64,000 nt of DNA from Contendibacter sp031732755 (GCA_031732755.1 JAVMKI010000075.1:1-64000); one strand, 5' to 3'; shown: positions 51,576-60,540, numbered from the stretch's first letter. Translations and numbers: made by a program. Notes: generated from the letters alone by a model not told the origin.

Positions 51576-52607
51576 ATGCCAGCCTTGGGTCACTTATTAG
51601 CTTTTGTTGTCGTATTATGGCTTAGTCATTATTTGGCTAAATCTAATCCTTTTCTTTTTATCCTTGATTACCCTCAATTCCGCTCCTTACATGACCAGCC
51701 TGTTCCCCGCACCGGTGGTTTGGCCGTACTCGCTGGTATTTTTATGAACGGCCTTTATACACCCATTGCGTATCCGCTCGGGATGGCGCTCCTTGGGGGG
51801 TTACTGCCGCTGGTGGTGATTTCGTTGCTGGACGACTATCGAGGCATCGCCGCTAAATGGCGCATCTTAGTCCATCTGATGGCTGCTGTCAGCCTACTGA
51901 CCGCTGGCTTCACTCTCGACCGCCTCGGATTGCCTGGGCTCGTCTGGCCGTTGCCGCCGTGGGCGGCGATCCCCCTCGCGCTTGGGTTGATCGTTTGGAT
52001 GATCAATCTTTACAACTTTATGGACGGCATGGACGGCTTCGCCGGTGGCATGGCGGTGATCGGATTTTCAGCCTTGGCCTGGTTGGGTTGGGCCGATCCG
52101 GAGTTTGCCACTTTCTGCCTGACGGTCGCGGCGGCCAGCGCCGGGTTCCTGGTCCATAACTTCCCGCCCGCGAAAATCTTTCTCGGCGACACTGGTTCCA
52201 CCGCCTTGGGTTTTCTGGCGGCGGCGTGCAGCCTGTGGGGGAGCAAGAACGAGCTGTTTCCGTTCTGGGCCGCGCTGTTGGTATTTTCACCCTTCATCGT
52301 GGACGCCACGGTGACGTTACTGCGTCGCCTGCTGCGCGGTGAGCGCGTTTGGGAGGCACATCGGACTCATTATTATCAACGCCTGGTGCTGCTTGGCTGG
52401 GGACATCGCCGGACGGTGCTGGCCGAGTACGTATTGATGCTGGCCTGTGCGGGATCGGCGCTGTTGGCGGTTCGCCTGCCGCCCGCCGGTCAAGTGGCGT
52501 TAGCGGTCGGTTGGGCAGGGATCTACGGCCAGTTGATGTGGGGCGTGGGGTGGTTGGAGCGGCGATGCGCGGTTACCGCATCCGCGCCGCGCGCGCGTCA
52601 ACGTTAG
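51576..52607 (+). CDS. WecA-like undecaprenyl-phosphate sugar-1-P transferase
   Basis: This membrane enzyme transfers HexNAc-1-phosphate to undecaprenyl phosphate and so starts glycan synthesis. The 343-residue product has the family motifs: LDDYRG near 86 (cytosolic aspartates), NLYNFMDGMDG near 146, FLGDTGS near 202 and HRTHYYQR near 262. About ten hydrophobic segments are present. The first ~50 codons are AT-rich and the rest GC-rich, so the 5' end may be a recombinant join. The exact sugar is not known. It is convergent with the YpjD-like gene (4-base overlap). Confidence 0.88.
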   Translation: MPALGHLLAFVVVLWLSHYLAKSNPFLFILDYPQFRSLHDQPVPRTGGLAVLAGIFMNGLYTPIAYPLGMALLGGLLPLVVISLLDDYRGIAAKWRILVHLMAAVSLLTAGFTLDRLGLPGLVWPLPPWAAIPLALGLIVWMINLYNFMDGMDGFAGGMAVIGFSALAWLGWADPEFATFCLTVAAASAGFLVHNFPPAKIFLGDTGSTALGFLAAACSLWGSKNELFPFWAALLVFSPFIVDATVTLLRRLLRGERVWEAHRTHYYQRLVLLGWGHRRTVLAEYVLMLACAGSALLAVRLPPAGQVALAVGWAGIYGQLMWGVGWLERRCAVTASAPRARQR

Positions 52608-53416
52608 CGCCGCAACACCAATTCCAGCACCAGCTTGCTGCCGAAATAGGCCAGCGCCAGGAAGACGAAGCCGCTCAGGGTCCAGCGAATGGCGGTGCGG
52701 CCGCGCCAGCCAAAGCGCCAGCGGCCCCACAACAACACGCCGAAGACGCCCCAGGCGATGAACGACAGTGTTGCCTTGTGCACCAGATGCTGGGCGAACA
52801 GGTCATGCAGAAAAAACAAACCACTGATCAGCGTGATGCTGAGCAGGATAAAACCGATGCTGATCATCTGGAACAATAGTGCTTCCATGGTGGTCAACGG
52901 CGGAATGCCGCGCAGGAAACCGCCGGGTTGCCGATGGCGCAAGCGGTAATCCTGAATCGCCAGCAACACGGCCTGGACCGCTGCCAGCGTCAGCAGCGCA
53001 TAGGCCAGGATGGCGATCAGAATATGCATCTCCAGCGGCCACTGGCCCGCATCGGCGACGATGCGTTCGGCGGGAAACAACAAACCCAAAACCAGCATCA
53101 GCGCATCGAAAGGCAACACCACGATGCCGAGATTCTCGACCGGCCGGACCATGGCTGTCGCCAGCAGCACCACGCCGATTAGCCAACCCGTGAAAGAGAG
53201 GGCGTTAAAGAATCCCAGGTTGAGGCCAGGGGGCTGAAACACTGTCTGGGCCAGGATCATGGCGTGCAGCAGCGCCGCGCTCCAGCCCAACGCCAACGGA
53301 CCGCCCTTGGAACTGGTGGCGTTGGCGCTAGCGCTAGCGTGCGCCAGCCGCATGGCCAACCCGCCGCCGGCGAGCAGGTAGAGCAGGACAGCCAAGCCGC
53401 CGATGATCGCGTTCAT
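52604..53416 (-). CDS. CcsA/HemX-type cytochrome c assembly-like membrane protein
   Basis: This 270-residue protein has about eight hydrophobic segments. It carries the HILIAILAYALLTLAAVQAVLLAIQDYRLR region and the C-terminal HDLFAQHLVHKATLSFIAWGVFGVLLWGR, with histidines of the CcsA/HemX/YpjD family. The frame extends left to 54835 but that part is antisense to ffh, so the ATG at 53416 is used. In gammaproteobacteria this family (YpjD) lies next to ffh, as here. The precise role is unknown. Confidence 0.85.
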   Translation of the reverse strand: MNAIIGGLAVLLYLLAGGGLAMRLAHASASANATSSKGGPLALGWSAALLHAMILAQTVFQPPGLNLGFFNALSFTGWLIGVVLLATAMVRPVENLGIVVLPFDALMLVLGLLFPAERIVADAGQWPLEMHILIAILAYALLTLAAVQAVLLAIQDYRLRHRQPGGFLRGIPPLTTMEALLFQMISIGFILLSITLISGLFFLHDLFAQHLVHKATLSFIAWGVFGVLLWGRWRFGWRGRTAIRWTLSGFVFLALAYFGSKLVLELVLRR

Positions 53417-53521
53417 CGCTAAGTTCCGCCAATGGTTTTTCCTCGCGGCAATCATGGCATGGAACGCCGTTCGCTTGAAGCGGGTTTGTTTCCCCGTTCG
53501 CGGGGCCGCGCCGGATGCCCC

Positions 53522-53527
53522 TATAAT
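53522..53527 (+). promoter_or_regulatory. Candidate -10 box for ffh
   Basis: TATAAT is a perfect -10, 36 bases before the ffh ATG. I see no good -35 at 16-18 bases spacing, so confidence is moderate. Confidence 0.45.
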
Positions 53528-53563
53528 GTGGCCCATTCCGAATTGCCGTGAAGGTCGATACCC

Positions 53564-54934
53564 ATGTTCGAAAATCTCAGCGAGCGCCTGTTGCGCACCG
53601 TAAAGAATCTGCGCGGTCAGGGCCGCCTGACCGAGGACAATATCAAGGACGCCCTGCGCGAGGTACGCATGGCGTTGCTGGAAGCGGACGTGGCGTTGCC
53701 GGTGGTGCGGGATTTCATCGCGCGGGTGCGCGAGCGGGCGGTCGGCCAAGAGGTATTGTTGAGTCTGACGCCCGGTCAGGTACTGATCAAGATCGTCAAC
53801 GAGGAATTGATCCGGGTCATGGGCGAGGCCAACGCCGAGTTGAACTTGCGGGTTCAGCCGCCGGCGGTGGTGCTCATGGCGGGCTTGCAGGGTTCCGGCA
53901 AGACCACCAGCGTCGCCAAGCTGGCCCGCTGGTTGAAGGAGCGTCAACGCAAGACGGTGTTGGTCGTGAGCTGCGACGTGTATCGGCCCGCCGCCATCGA
54001 ACAGTTGCGCAAGCTGGCCGGCGAGGTGGGCGTCGAGTTTTTTCCCAGCGCCGTTGGCCAGGAGCCGGAAACCATCGCCCGCCAGGCGTTGGATCACGCG
54101 CGCCGCCACGGCATGGAGGTGCTGATCGTGGATACCGCCGGCCGCCTGCATGTGGATCGGGAGATGATGGCGGAAATTCAGCGATTGCACGCTGTGCTCG
54201 ATCCCATCGAAACCCTGTTCGTGGTGGACAGCATGACCGGCCAGGATGCCGCCAACACCGCTCAGGCGTTTAACGCCGCGCTGCCGCTCACCGGGGTGGT
54301 GTTGACCAAGACCGACGGCGACGCCCGTGGCGGCGCGGCGTTGTCCATCCGCCAGATCACCGGCAAGCCGATCAAATTTCTGGGCGTGGGCGAGAAGACG
54401 GCGGCGCTGGAGCCATTCTTTCCCGACCGGGTGGTTTCCCGCATTCTCGGCATGGGCGATGTGCTGAGCCTGGTCGAAGAGATGGAGCACAAGGTTGACA
54501 AGGAAAAAGCGCTCAAGCTGGCGAAAAAGGTGCAGAAGGGCAAGGGCTTCGACTTGGAGGACTTCCGCGAGCAGATGGAGCAGATGATGAAGATGGGCGG
54601 CATCGCCAGTCTGCTGGACAAGATGCCGGGCTTCAACGCCGCGGCAGGGGCGCTGAAGGATCAGGCAGCGGACAAGGAGGTCAAACGGCTGATCGCCATC
54701 ATCAACTCGATGACCCCGCAAGAGCGCCAGTTTCCCGATATCATCAAAGGCTCGCGCAAACGCCGCATCGCCGCCGGTTCCGGCAATCAGATTCAGGACG
54801 TGAACCGGTTGCTCAAGCAGTTCGATCAGGCGCAACGGATGATGAAGAAAATGAAGGGCGGCGGCATGATGAAGATGTTGCGTAGCTTGCAGGGCAAGCT
54901 GCCGATGGGCGCGTTGCCGCCGTTCAAGCCATAA
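53564..54934 (+). CDS. ffh: Signal recognition particle protein Ffh
   Basis: Ffh binds signal sequences of nascent membrane proteins and 4.5S RNA. The 456-residue product has the N domain (1-~85), the GTPase G domain with GLQGSGKTT near 107, DTAGRL near 190 and TKTDGDARGG near 247, and a methionine-rich C-terminal M domain (EQMMKMGG, MPGF, RMMKKMKGGGMMKM). All motifs are intact. It is followed by a terminator before rpsP. Confidence 0.97.
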   Translation: MFENLSERLLRTVKNLRGQGRLTEDNIKDALREVRMALLEADVALPVVRDFIARVRERAVGQEVLLSLTPGQVLIKIVNEELIRVMGEANAELNLRVQPPAVVLMAGLQGSGKTTSVAKLARWLKERQRKTVLVVSCDVYRPAAIEQLRKLAGEVGVEFFPSAVGQEPETIARQALDHARRHGMEVLIVDTAGRLHVDREMMAEIQRLHAVLDPIETLFVVDSMTGQDAANTAQAFNAALPLTGVVLTKTDGDARGGAALSIRQITGKPIKFLGVGEKTAALEPFFPDRVVSRILGMGDVLSLVEEMEHKVDKEKALKLAKKVQKGKGFDLEDFREQMEQMMKMGGIASLLDKMPGFNAAAGALKDQAADKEVKRLIAIINSMTPQERQFPDIIKGSRKRRIAAGSGNQIQDVNRLLKQFDQAQRMMKKMKGGGMMKMLRSLQGKLPMGALPPFKP

Positions 54935-54994
54935 AGTGGGCGTGGTGGTTGTTTTAAATCGTCTGAAGTTCGGGTAATATTCCCCGTTTCCTTA

Positions 54995-55020
54995 AGCTGC
55001 CAGAGTAGGGTGGCTTTTTC
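54995..55020 (+). terminator. Rho-independent terminator between ffh and rpsP
   Basis: AGCTGCC and GGTGGCT form a 7-bp stem (two G-T pairs) around a 7-base loop, followed by five T. It should separate ffh from the ribosomal operon, or act as a leader attenuator for rpsP. Confidence 0.65.
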
Positions 55021-55052
55021 TTGTCCGAATTCGCAAGAGGTATTCGCAGCGC

Positions 55053-55310
55053 ATGGTTACCATCCGCCTGTCTCGCGGCGGCGCCAAGAAGCGCCCTTTC
55101 TACACCGTGGTCGTGACCGACAGCCGCAACCGGCGTGACGGCCGCTATATCGAGCGCGTCGGGTTTTTCAATCCCATCGCTAGTGGTCAAGATGTGCGCC
55201 TGAACCTGAATCAGGATCGCGTGCAATACTGGCTGGGGGTGGGCGCGCAGCCCTCCGAGCGGGTGAGCAGCCTGATCAAGGAATACGCCCGGCAGCAACC
55301 GGTGCAGTAA
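55053..55310 (+). CDS. rpsP: Ribosomal protein S16
   Basis: S16 is a small-subunit assembly protein. The 85-residue product has MVTIRLSRGGAKKRPFYTVVVTDSRNRRDGRYIERVG and the FNP...RV region typical of the family. It is the first gene of the rpsP-rimM-trmD-rplS operon. AAGAGG lies upstream of the ATG. Confidence 0.97.
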   Translation: MVTIRLSRGGAKKRPFYTVVVTDSRNRRDGRYIERVGFFNPIASGQDVRLNLNQDRVQYWLGVGAQPSERVSSLIKEYARQQPVQ

Positions 55311-55331
55311 GGCCGGGATGGCCACCTCCCG

Positions 55332-55832
55332 ATGAGTGACTGGGTGGTGCTGGGCCGGGTGTCCGGCCTGTTCGGCGTGAATGGCTGGGTGCGGGTGTTT
55401 TCCCACACTGAACCGCGCGAAGGCATTGCCCGCTATGCTCCGGTGTTCCTGAAGCGTCGGGACGAGTGGCAGGTCTTCAAGATCGAAGCGGGTCGCGCCC
55501 ACGGCGCGGGGGTAGTGTTGAAATTCGCCGGTTGCGACGACCGCGACCAGGCCGCCGCCCTGATTCACAGTGACATCGCGGTGCGCCGCGCGCAACTGCC
55601 GCCGCCCCGGCCCGGCGAGTATTACTGGGCCGACCTGGAAGGTTTGCGGGTGGTGACGCTGGCCGGCGTGGAGCTGGGTGTGGTTTCCCATCTGCTCGCT
55701 ACCGGGGCCAACGATGTCCTGGTGGTGAGGGGCGAGCGGGAACGCCTGCTGCCGTTCGTCCAGGGTCCGGTGGTGGTCGAGGTCAATCTTGAACAGCGCT
55801 TGCTGCGGGTGGACTGGGATCCGGATTTTTGA
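55332..55832 (+). CDS. rimM: Ribosome maturation factor RimM
   Basis: RimM helps mature the 30S head domain by binding S19. The 166-residue product starts with VLGRVSGLFGVNGWVRVFSHTE (RimM N-domain) and has the C-terminal PRC-type domain (YYWADLEGLRVV and GANDVLVVRGERERLLPF). It is 21 bases after rpsP. Confidence 0.95.
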   Translation: MSDWVVLGRVSGLFGVNGWVRVFSHTEPREGIARYAPVFLKRRDEWQVFKIEAGRAHGAGVVLKFAGCDDRDQAAALIHSDIAVRRAQLPPPRPGEYYWADLEGLRVVTLAGVELGVVSHLLATGANDVLVVRGERERLLPFVQGPVVVEVNLEQRLLRVDWDPDF

Positions 55833-55858
55833 CCCCCTCGCCCGCCGGGCGAGGGGGT
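55832..55858. repeat. Perfect GC-rich palindrome between rimM and trmD
   Basis: ACCCCCTCGCCC and GGGCGAGGGGGT are exact complements (12 bp) around a 3-base loop, starting on the last base of the rimM stop. A looser relative is seen at 14371-14413. It may be a REP-like element or mRNA stabiliser. Confidence 0.7.
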
Positions 55859-55874
55859 GGGATAGGGGCGTTTC

Positions 55875-56666
55875 ATGCGCGTGGACGTGGTGACCCTGTT
55901 TCCCGAGATGGTCGAGACGCTGCTGCGCTTCGGGGTGACGGGCCGGGCGGTGGAACGCGGTTTGCTGGCCGTGACGACCTGGGATCCGCGCGAGGCGACC
56001 CGCGACCGCCATCGCACCGTGGACGACCGCCCCTATGGCGGCGGGCCGGGCATGGTGATGAAGGTGCAACCGCTGCGCGATACGCTACGGCGCGCGCGCG
56101 CGGCGGTCGATTCACCTGGGAAAACGCTTTATCTCAGCCCGCAGGGTCGGCCGCTGACCCAGGACGGCGTGCGGGAACTGGCGCTGGAACCACGTCTGAT
56201 CCTGCTCGCCGGCCGCTACGAAGGGATTGACGAACGCCTGATCGAAGCCGAGGTGGACGAGGAATGGTCCATCGGCGATTACGTGCTCAGCGGTGGCGAA
56301 TTGGCGGCGCTGGTGGTCATCGATGCCGTGGCTCGGTTGTTGCCGGGCGCGTTGAATGACCAGGAATCGGCGGAACAGGATTCGTTCATGGACGGCTTGC
56401 TGGACTGTCCGCATTACACCCGCCCGGAGGAACTGGACGGGCGGCGGGTGCCGGCGGTGTTGCTGGGCGGCGATCACGCCGCCATCGCTCGCTGGCGGCG
56501 GCGCGAGGCGCTGGGGCGGACCTGGTTGCGGCGGCCCGATCTGCTGGCGCGGCGGGCGCTGGAGCAACGGGATCGAACGCTGCTGGAAGAATTTATTCGG
56601 GAATATCGAGAGAGAACGGAGAACGCCGGCGCCGCCGGGGATCTCGCGGAGCAACGTGGAGCGTAG
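55875..56666 (+). CDS. trmD: tRNA (guanine-37-N1)-methyltransferase TrmD
   Basis: TrmD methylates G37 of tRNAs that read CNN/GNN codons, preventing frameshifts. The 263-residue product has the SPOUT-type knot segments: LSPQGRPLTQDGVREL near 88, AGRYEGIDERLIE near 113 and SIGDYVLSGGELAALVVIDA near 133. Length is normal. It is 42 bases downstream of rimM and 4 bases before rplS. Confidence 0.97.
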   Translation: MRVDVVTLFPEMVETLLRFGVTGRAVERGLLAVTTWDPREATRDRHRTVDDRPYGGGPGMVMKVQPLRDTLRRARAAVDSPGKTLYLSPQGRPLTQDGVRELALEPRLILLAGRYEGIDERLIEAEVDEEWSIGDYVLSGGELAALVVIDAVARLLPGALNDQESAEQDSFMDGLLDCPHYTRPEELDGRRVPAVLLGGDHAAIARWRRREALGRTWLRRPDLLARRALEQRDRTLLEEFIREYRERTENAGAAGDLAEQRGA

Positions 56667-56670
56667 TGTC

Positions 56671-57018
56671 ATGAGCAAACTGGTTGAAGCATTCGAGCGG
56701 GAGCAGATGACCCGCGAAATCCCGGCGTTCGGTCCCGGCGATACCGTGGTGGTGCGGGTCAAGGTGAAGGAAGGCAACCGCGAACGTCTGCAGGCGTTCG
56801 AGGGCATCGTCATCGCCAAGCGCAATCGTGGCCTGAACTCGGCATTTACCGTGCGCAAGATTTCCCACGGCGAGGGGGTGGAGCGAGTATTCCAGTCCTA
56901 CAGTCCGGCCATCGCCGATATTACCGTCAAGCGCCGGGGCGACGTGCGTCGCGCCAAGCTGTATTACCTGCGCGGTCTGGAAGGCAAGGCGGCCCGCATC
57001 AAGGAAAAGTTGTCCTGA
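56671..57018 (+). CDS. rplS: Ribosomal protein L19
   Basis: L19 sits at the 30S-50S interface. The 115-residue product starts MSKLVEAFEREQMTREIP and keeps FGPGDTVVVRVKVKEGNR, RLQAFEGIVIAKRNRG and the C-terminal AKLYYLRGLEGKAARIKE. It ends the ribosomal operon. Confidence 0.97.
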   Translation: MSKLVEAFEREQMTREIPAFGPGDTVVVRVKVKEGNRERLQAFEGIVIAKRNRGLNSAFTVRKISHGEGVERVFQSYSPAIADITVKRRGDVRRAKLYYLRGLEGKAARIKEKLS

Positions 57019-57099
57019 ACCGATTGCGCGCGGGATGGGCGGCGGGGTGATTCTTCCAGGAATCGCCCCGTTTGACTTTGGGGCGTGGAGAAAGGGGTT

Positions 57100-57915
57100 A
57101 TGCGCGCCGAATGGTTGACTTGGCTGGAATCGGTCCAGGCGCTGGCGGCGGAGGCCAGCGTGCGGATTCTGGAGATCTACACCAATGGATTCGATGTAAC
57201 CGTCAAGGACGATAATAGCCCATTGACCGCCGCCGATCTGGCCGCGCATCATGTTATTGTTACTGGTCTGCAACGCCTGACCCCGGATATTCCTGTCCTT
57301 TCCGAGGAGTCGTCCGCTGTTCCGTTCGCCGAACGGTCGCGCTGGCCGCGTTACTGGCTGGTGGACCCACTGGATGGCACCAAGGAGTTCATTCAGCGTA
57401 ACGGGCAGTTTACCGTCAATATTGCGCTGATTGAGCACCACGAGCCGGTGTTGGGTGTCGTGCGGGTTCCAGTGACTGGGCTATGCTACTTTGCAACCCG
57501 TGGCCATGGCGCGTTCCGCGAGGAGCCTCATCAGCCGCCGCGGCCAATCAAGGTCAAGCCGTTACAGTCCGGTGCGCCGGTGCGCGTCGTCGGCAGTCGT
57601 TCTCATGGGGGGCCAGATTTGCGGAGATTTGCCACTGCCTTGGGTGCGCACGAGTTGGTGACCATCGGCAGCTCGCTCAAATTCTGCCAGGTCGCGGAAG
57701 GCGCGGCGGATGTTTATCCCCGGTTCGGTCCAACCTCGGAATGGGATACCGCCGCCGCGCAGGCTGTCGTCGAGGCCGCTGGCGGCCATGTGGTATCGGC
57801 GGAAACCGGCAAGCCACTACGCTACAATACCCGCGACTCGCTGTTGAATCCGCACTTCATCATCTATGGCGATGCCAGCCGCGATTGGTTGCGTTACGTC
57901 CCGCGCGAAGGTTGA
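57100..57915 (+). CDS. cysQ: 3'(2'),5'-bisphosphate nucleotidase CysQ
   Basis: CysQ hydrolyses PAP, the by-product of sulfate transfer from PAPS. The 271-residue product has the inositol-monophosphatase fold with LSEESSAVPF near 66, the metal-binding DPLDGTKEF near 89 and EWDTAAAQAVVEAAGG near 211. The start at 57100 has GGAGAAAGGGG upstream; GTG 57085 is another option. Its function links it to PAPS metabolism and to the sulfotransferase genes about 15 kb away. Confidence 0.94.
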   Translation: MRAEWLTWLESVQALAAEASVRILEIYTNGFDVTVKDDNSPLTAADLAAHHVIVTGLQRLTPDIPVLSEESSAVPFAERSRWPRYWLVDPLDGTKEFIQRNGQFTVNIALIEHHEPVLGVVRVPVTGLCYFATRGHGAFREEPHQPPRPIKVKPLQSGAPVRVVGSRSHGGPDLRRFATALGAHELVTIGSSLKFCQVAEGAADVYPRFGPTSEWDTAAAQAVVEAAGGHVVSAETGKPLRYNTRDSLLNPHFIIYGDASRDWLRYVPREG

Positions 57916-57917
57916 TC

Positions 57918-58403
57918 ATGACGACGAACGTTGCTTATCAAGCCGTGATCGCCACGCCGCTGGGTCGGATCGGTATCCGCATGGTCGGTGAGGCGGTGAG
58001 CGCGCTGGATTATCTGGCCGCCGCTGCGTCCGAGCAGCCGCCGGCGGACGAGGCGACGCAAACGGTGGTTGGGCAACTGAGGGCTTATTTCCGCGATCCC
58101 CGTTATCGGTTCACGGTTCCATTGGCGCTGGGCGGGACGGCGTTCCAACAGCGGGTCTGGACAGCGCTGCGGACCATTCCAGCGGGAGCCGTGCTGACTT
58201 ACGGCGAACTGGCGCGACAGCTTGATACCGCCGCCCGCGCCATTGGCGGTGCCTGCCGTAGCAATCCGATTCCGATTTTGGTGCCCTGCCATCGCGTGGT
58301 GGGACGGCAAGGGCTGGGCGGTTATGCCGGCGCGGTGACTGGCGATCCGCTGGCGATCAAGCGCTGGCTGTTGCGGCATGAAGGCGTGGTGGCGGTCGAG
58401 TAG
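57918..58403 (+). CDS. ogt: Methylated-DNA-protein-cysteine methyltransferase Ogt
   Basis: This DNA-repair protein accepts the methyl group of O6-methylguanine on its own cysteine. The 161-residue product has the motif PCHRVVG with catalytic Cys124, and the helix-turn-helix-like TYGELARQLDTAARAIGGACRSNP ahead of it. The N-terminal part is shorter than in Ada. It starts 2 bases after cysQ. Confidence 0.95.
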   Translation: MTTNVAYQAVIATPLGRIGIRMVGEAVSALDYLAAAASEQPPADEATQTVVGQLRAYFRDPRYRFTVPLALGGTAFQQRVWTALRTIPAGAVLTYGELARQLDTAARAIGGACRSNPIPILVPCHRVVGRQGLGGYAGAVTGDPLAIKRWLLRHEGVVAVE

Positions 58404-58423
58404 CGGCCAGTTTTCATCCCATC

Positions 58424-58451
58424 CTTGAAATCCCGCTGTTTGCCCGCATAT
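58424..58451 (+). promoter_or_regulatory. Sigma-32 heat-shock promoter of htpG
   Basis: CTTGAAA (58424-58430) matches the -35 consensus. After 13 bases, CCGCATAT (58444-58451) matches the CCCCATNT -10 with one mismatch. The htpG ATG is 42 bases downstream. Sigma-32 control of htpG is well established in E. coli, so this assignment is strong. Confidence 0.8.
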
Positions 58452-58493
58452 CCGGCTCCAAACCGTGAACCCCCATCCAGGAGCCCGTCATCC

Positions 58494-60398
58494 ATGACCG
58501 TCGAAGCCCATAAGGAAACCCTTGGTTTTCAGGCCGAAGTACAACAATTGCTGCGTTTGGTCGCGCATTCCCTGTATTCCCACAAGGAAGTCTTCCTTCG
58601 CGAATTGATCTCCAACGCCTCCGACGCCTGCGACAAGCTGCGTTTCGAGGCGCTGACCGACAGCGCCCTGTACGAAAGCGATCCTGAACTGAAAATCCGG
58701 GTCAGTTTCGACAAGGATGCCCGCACCATCACCGTCGCCGACAACGGCATCGGCATGGACCGGCAGGAAGTCATCGACAACATCGGCACCATCGCCCGCT
58801 CCGGCACCCGCCAGTTCATGCAGAAACTGACCGGCGATCAGGCCAAGGACGCCAACCTGATCGGCCAGTTCGGCGTTGGCTTCTATTCCAGCTTCATCGT
58901 CGCCGACAAGGTTGTCCTGTTCACGCGCCGCGCTGGCATGAGCGCCGAACACGGGGTGCGCTGGGAGTCCAACGGCGAAGGCGAATACACCTTGGAAACG
59001 GTGGATAAACCGACGCGCGGCACCGAGGTCGTCCTGCACCTGCGCGAGGATGAGGCCGAATTGCTGAACGAGTGGCAATTGCGCTCGATCATCACCAAGT
59101 ATTCCGATCACATCACCTTGCCGGTGATCATGCCGGTGCAGAAATTCAGCGAGGACAAGGATGCGCCGCCGAAGATCGAGGACGAGCGGATCAACCAAGC
59201 GGCGGCGTTGTGGGCGCGACCCAAACAAGAAGTCAAGGAGGAGGAGTACAAGGAGTTTTACAAGCACGTCGGCCATGATTTCGAAGAGCCGCTGGCTTGG
59301 ACCCACAACCGGGTCGAGGGCAAACTGGAATACACTTCGCTGCTGTTCATTCCGGCGCGCGCGCCCTTCGATCTGTGGGACCGCGAGCAGCGTCACGGCG
59401 TCAAGCTGTACGTGCAGCGCGTCTTTATCATGGACGACGCCGAACATCTGATGCCGCGCTATCTGCGTTTCGTGCGTGGCGTGATCGACTCCAACGATCT
59501 GCCGCTGAACATTTCCCGTGAAATCCTGCAAAGCAGCAAGGTGGTGGACGGCATTCGCGCCGGTTCGGTCAAGAAGGTGCTGGGCCTACTGGAAGACATG
59601 GCCGCGAACGACGCCGAGAAGTACGGTAAATTCTGGAAAGAATTCGGACGGGCGCTGAAGGAAGGTCCGGCGGAGGATTACGGCAACCGCGAGCCAATCG
59701 CCAAATTGCTGCGGTTCGCGTCCACCCACACCGATAGCGCGGAACAAGTTGTCTCGCTGACCGATTACATCGGGCGGATGAAGGAAGGACAGGATAAAAT
59801 TTACTACATTGCCGGCGAGAGTTTCGCCGCCGCCAGGAACAGCCCACACCTGGAGGTTTTCCGCAAAAAGGGTTTGGAAGTGCTGTTGTTGAGTGATCGG
59901 GTGGACGAATGGCTGATGTCGCACCTGACCGAATTCGAGGGTAAACAGTTCCAATCGGTGGCCAAGGGTGCCTTGGATCTGGACAAGATCGCTTCGGAGG
60001 AGGAAAAGCAGGAGCAAAAGCAGGCCGAGGACCAGTTCAAGGATTTGCTGGCGCGGGTCAAAGAGGTGCTGAGCGACCAGGTCAAGGAAGTGCGGATTTC
60101 CTCGCGGCTGACCGATTCGCCGGCCTGTCTGGTGGTGGATGAGTACGCCCTCAGCGCTCACCTGGAACGACTGCTGCGCGATGCCGGCCAGAGCGTGCCG
60201 ACCAGCAAACCCTATCTGGAACTGAATCCCCACCATCCTTTGGTCGCGCGTCTGCAAGGCGAGACCGATACTGGCCGTTTCGGCGATTTGACCCACCTGT
60301 TGTTCGAACAGGCGGTACTGGCCGAGGGTGGGCAACTGGAAGACCCGGCCAGTTTTGTGAAACGATTGAATGGATTGTTGCTGGCGTTGGGCCGCTGA
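58494..60398 (+). CDS. htpG: Molecular chaperone HtpG (Hsp90)
   Basis: HtpG is the bacterial Hsp90 homologue. The 634-residue product has the ATP-binding N-terminus (HSLYSHKEVFLRELISNASDA, DNGIGMD near 83, GQFGVGFYS near 123), the middle domain and a C-terminal dimerisation region. All motifs are intact. The ATG at 58494 starts the family's usual N-terminus. Confidence 0.98.
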   Translation: MTVEAHKETLGFQAEVQQLLRLVAHSLYSHKEVFLRELISNASDACDKLRFEALTDSALYESDPELKIRVSFDKDARTITVADNGIGMDRQEVIDNIGTIARSGTRQFMQKLTGDQAKDANLIGQFGVGFYSSFIVADKVVLFTRRAGMSAEHGVRWESNGEGEYTLETVDKPTRGTEVVLHLREDEAELLNEWQLRSIITKYSDHITLPVIMPVQKFSEDKDAPPKIEDERINQAAALWARPKQEVKEEEYKEFYKHVGHDFEEPLAWTHNRVEGKLEYTSLLFIPARAPFDLWDREQRHGVKLYVQRVFIMDDAEHLMPRYLRFVRGVIDSNDLPLNISREILQSSKVVDGIRAGSVKKVLGLLEDMAANDAEKYGKFWKEFGRALKEGPAEDYGNREPIAKLLRFASTHTDSAEQVVSLTDYIGRMKEGQDKIYYIAGESFAAARNSPHLEVFRKKGLEVLLLSDRVDEWLMSHLTEFEGKQFQSVAKGALDLDKIASEEEKQEQKQAEDQFKDLLARVKEVLSDQVKEVRISSRLTDSPACLVVDEYALSAHLERLLRDAGQSVPTSKPYLELNPHHPLVARLQGETDTGRFGDLTHLLFEQAVLAEGGQLEDPASFVKRLNGLLLALGR

Positions 60399-60540
60399 TC
60401 CATGGAGTGGGCGGCGGTGGCGCTGCTTCTCCGGGAAACGCGCGCCGTTCGCCTGTTCGTGCCGCTGGCTAAAACCGATAGATTTGCTAAATTATTGGTG
60501 GATTTGTCCAGTGAGCCCGTTTTAACCCATACCAGGGGGG

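Noticed and set aside
52604..54835. A 743-codon minus-strand frame
   Set aside because: Only the last 270 codons (from 53416) encode a recognisable protein. The rest is antisense to ffh.
54954..56069. A 371-codon minus-strand frame over rpsP, rimM and trmD
   Set aside because: Antisense to three conserved operon genes.
58488..59531. A 347-codon minus-strand frame inside htpG
   Set aside because: Antisense of a conserved chaperone gene; hydrophobic composition arises from the opposite strand codon pattern.
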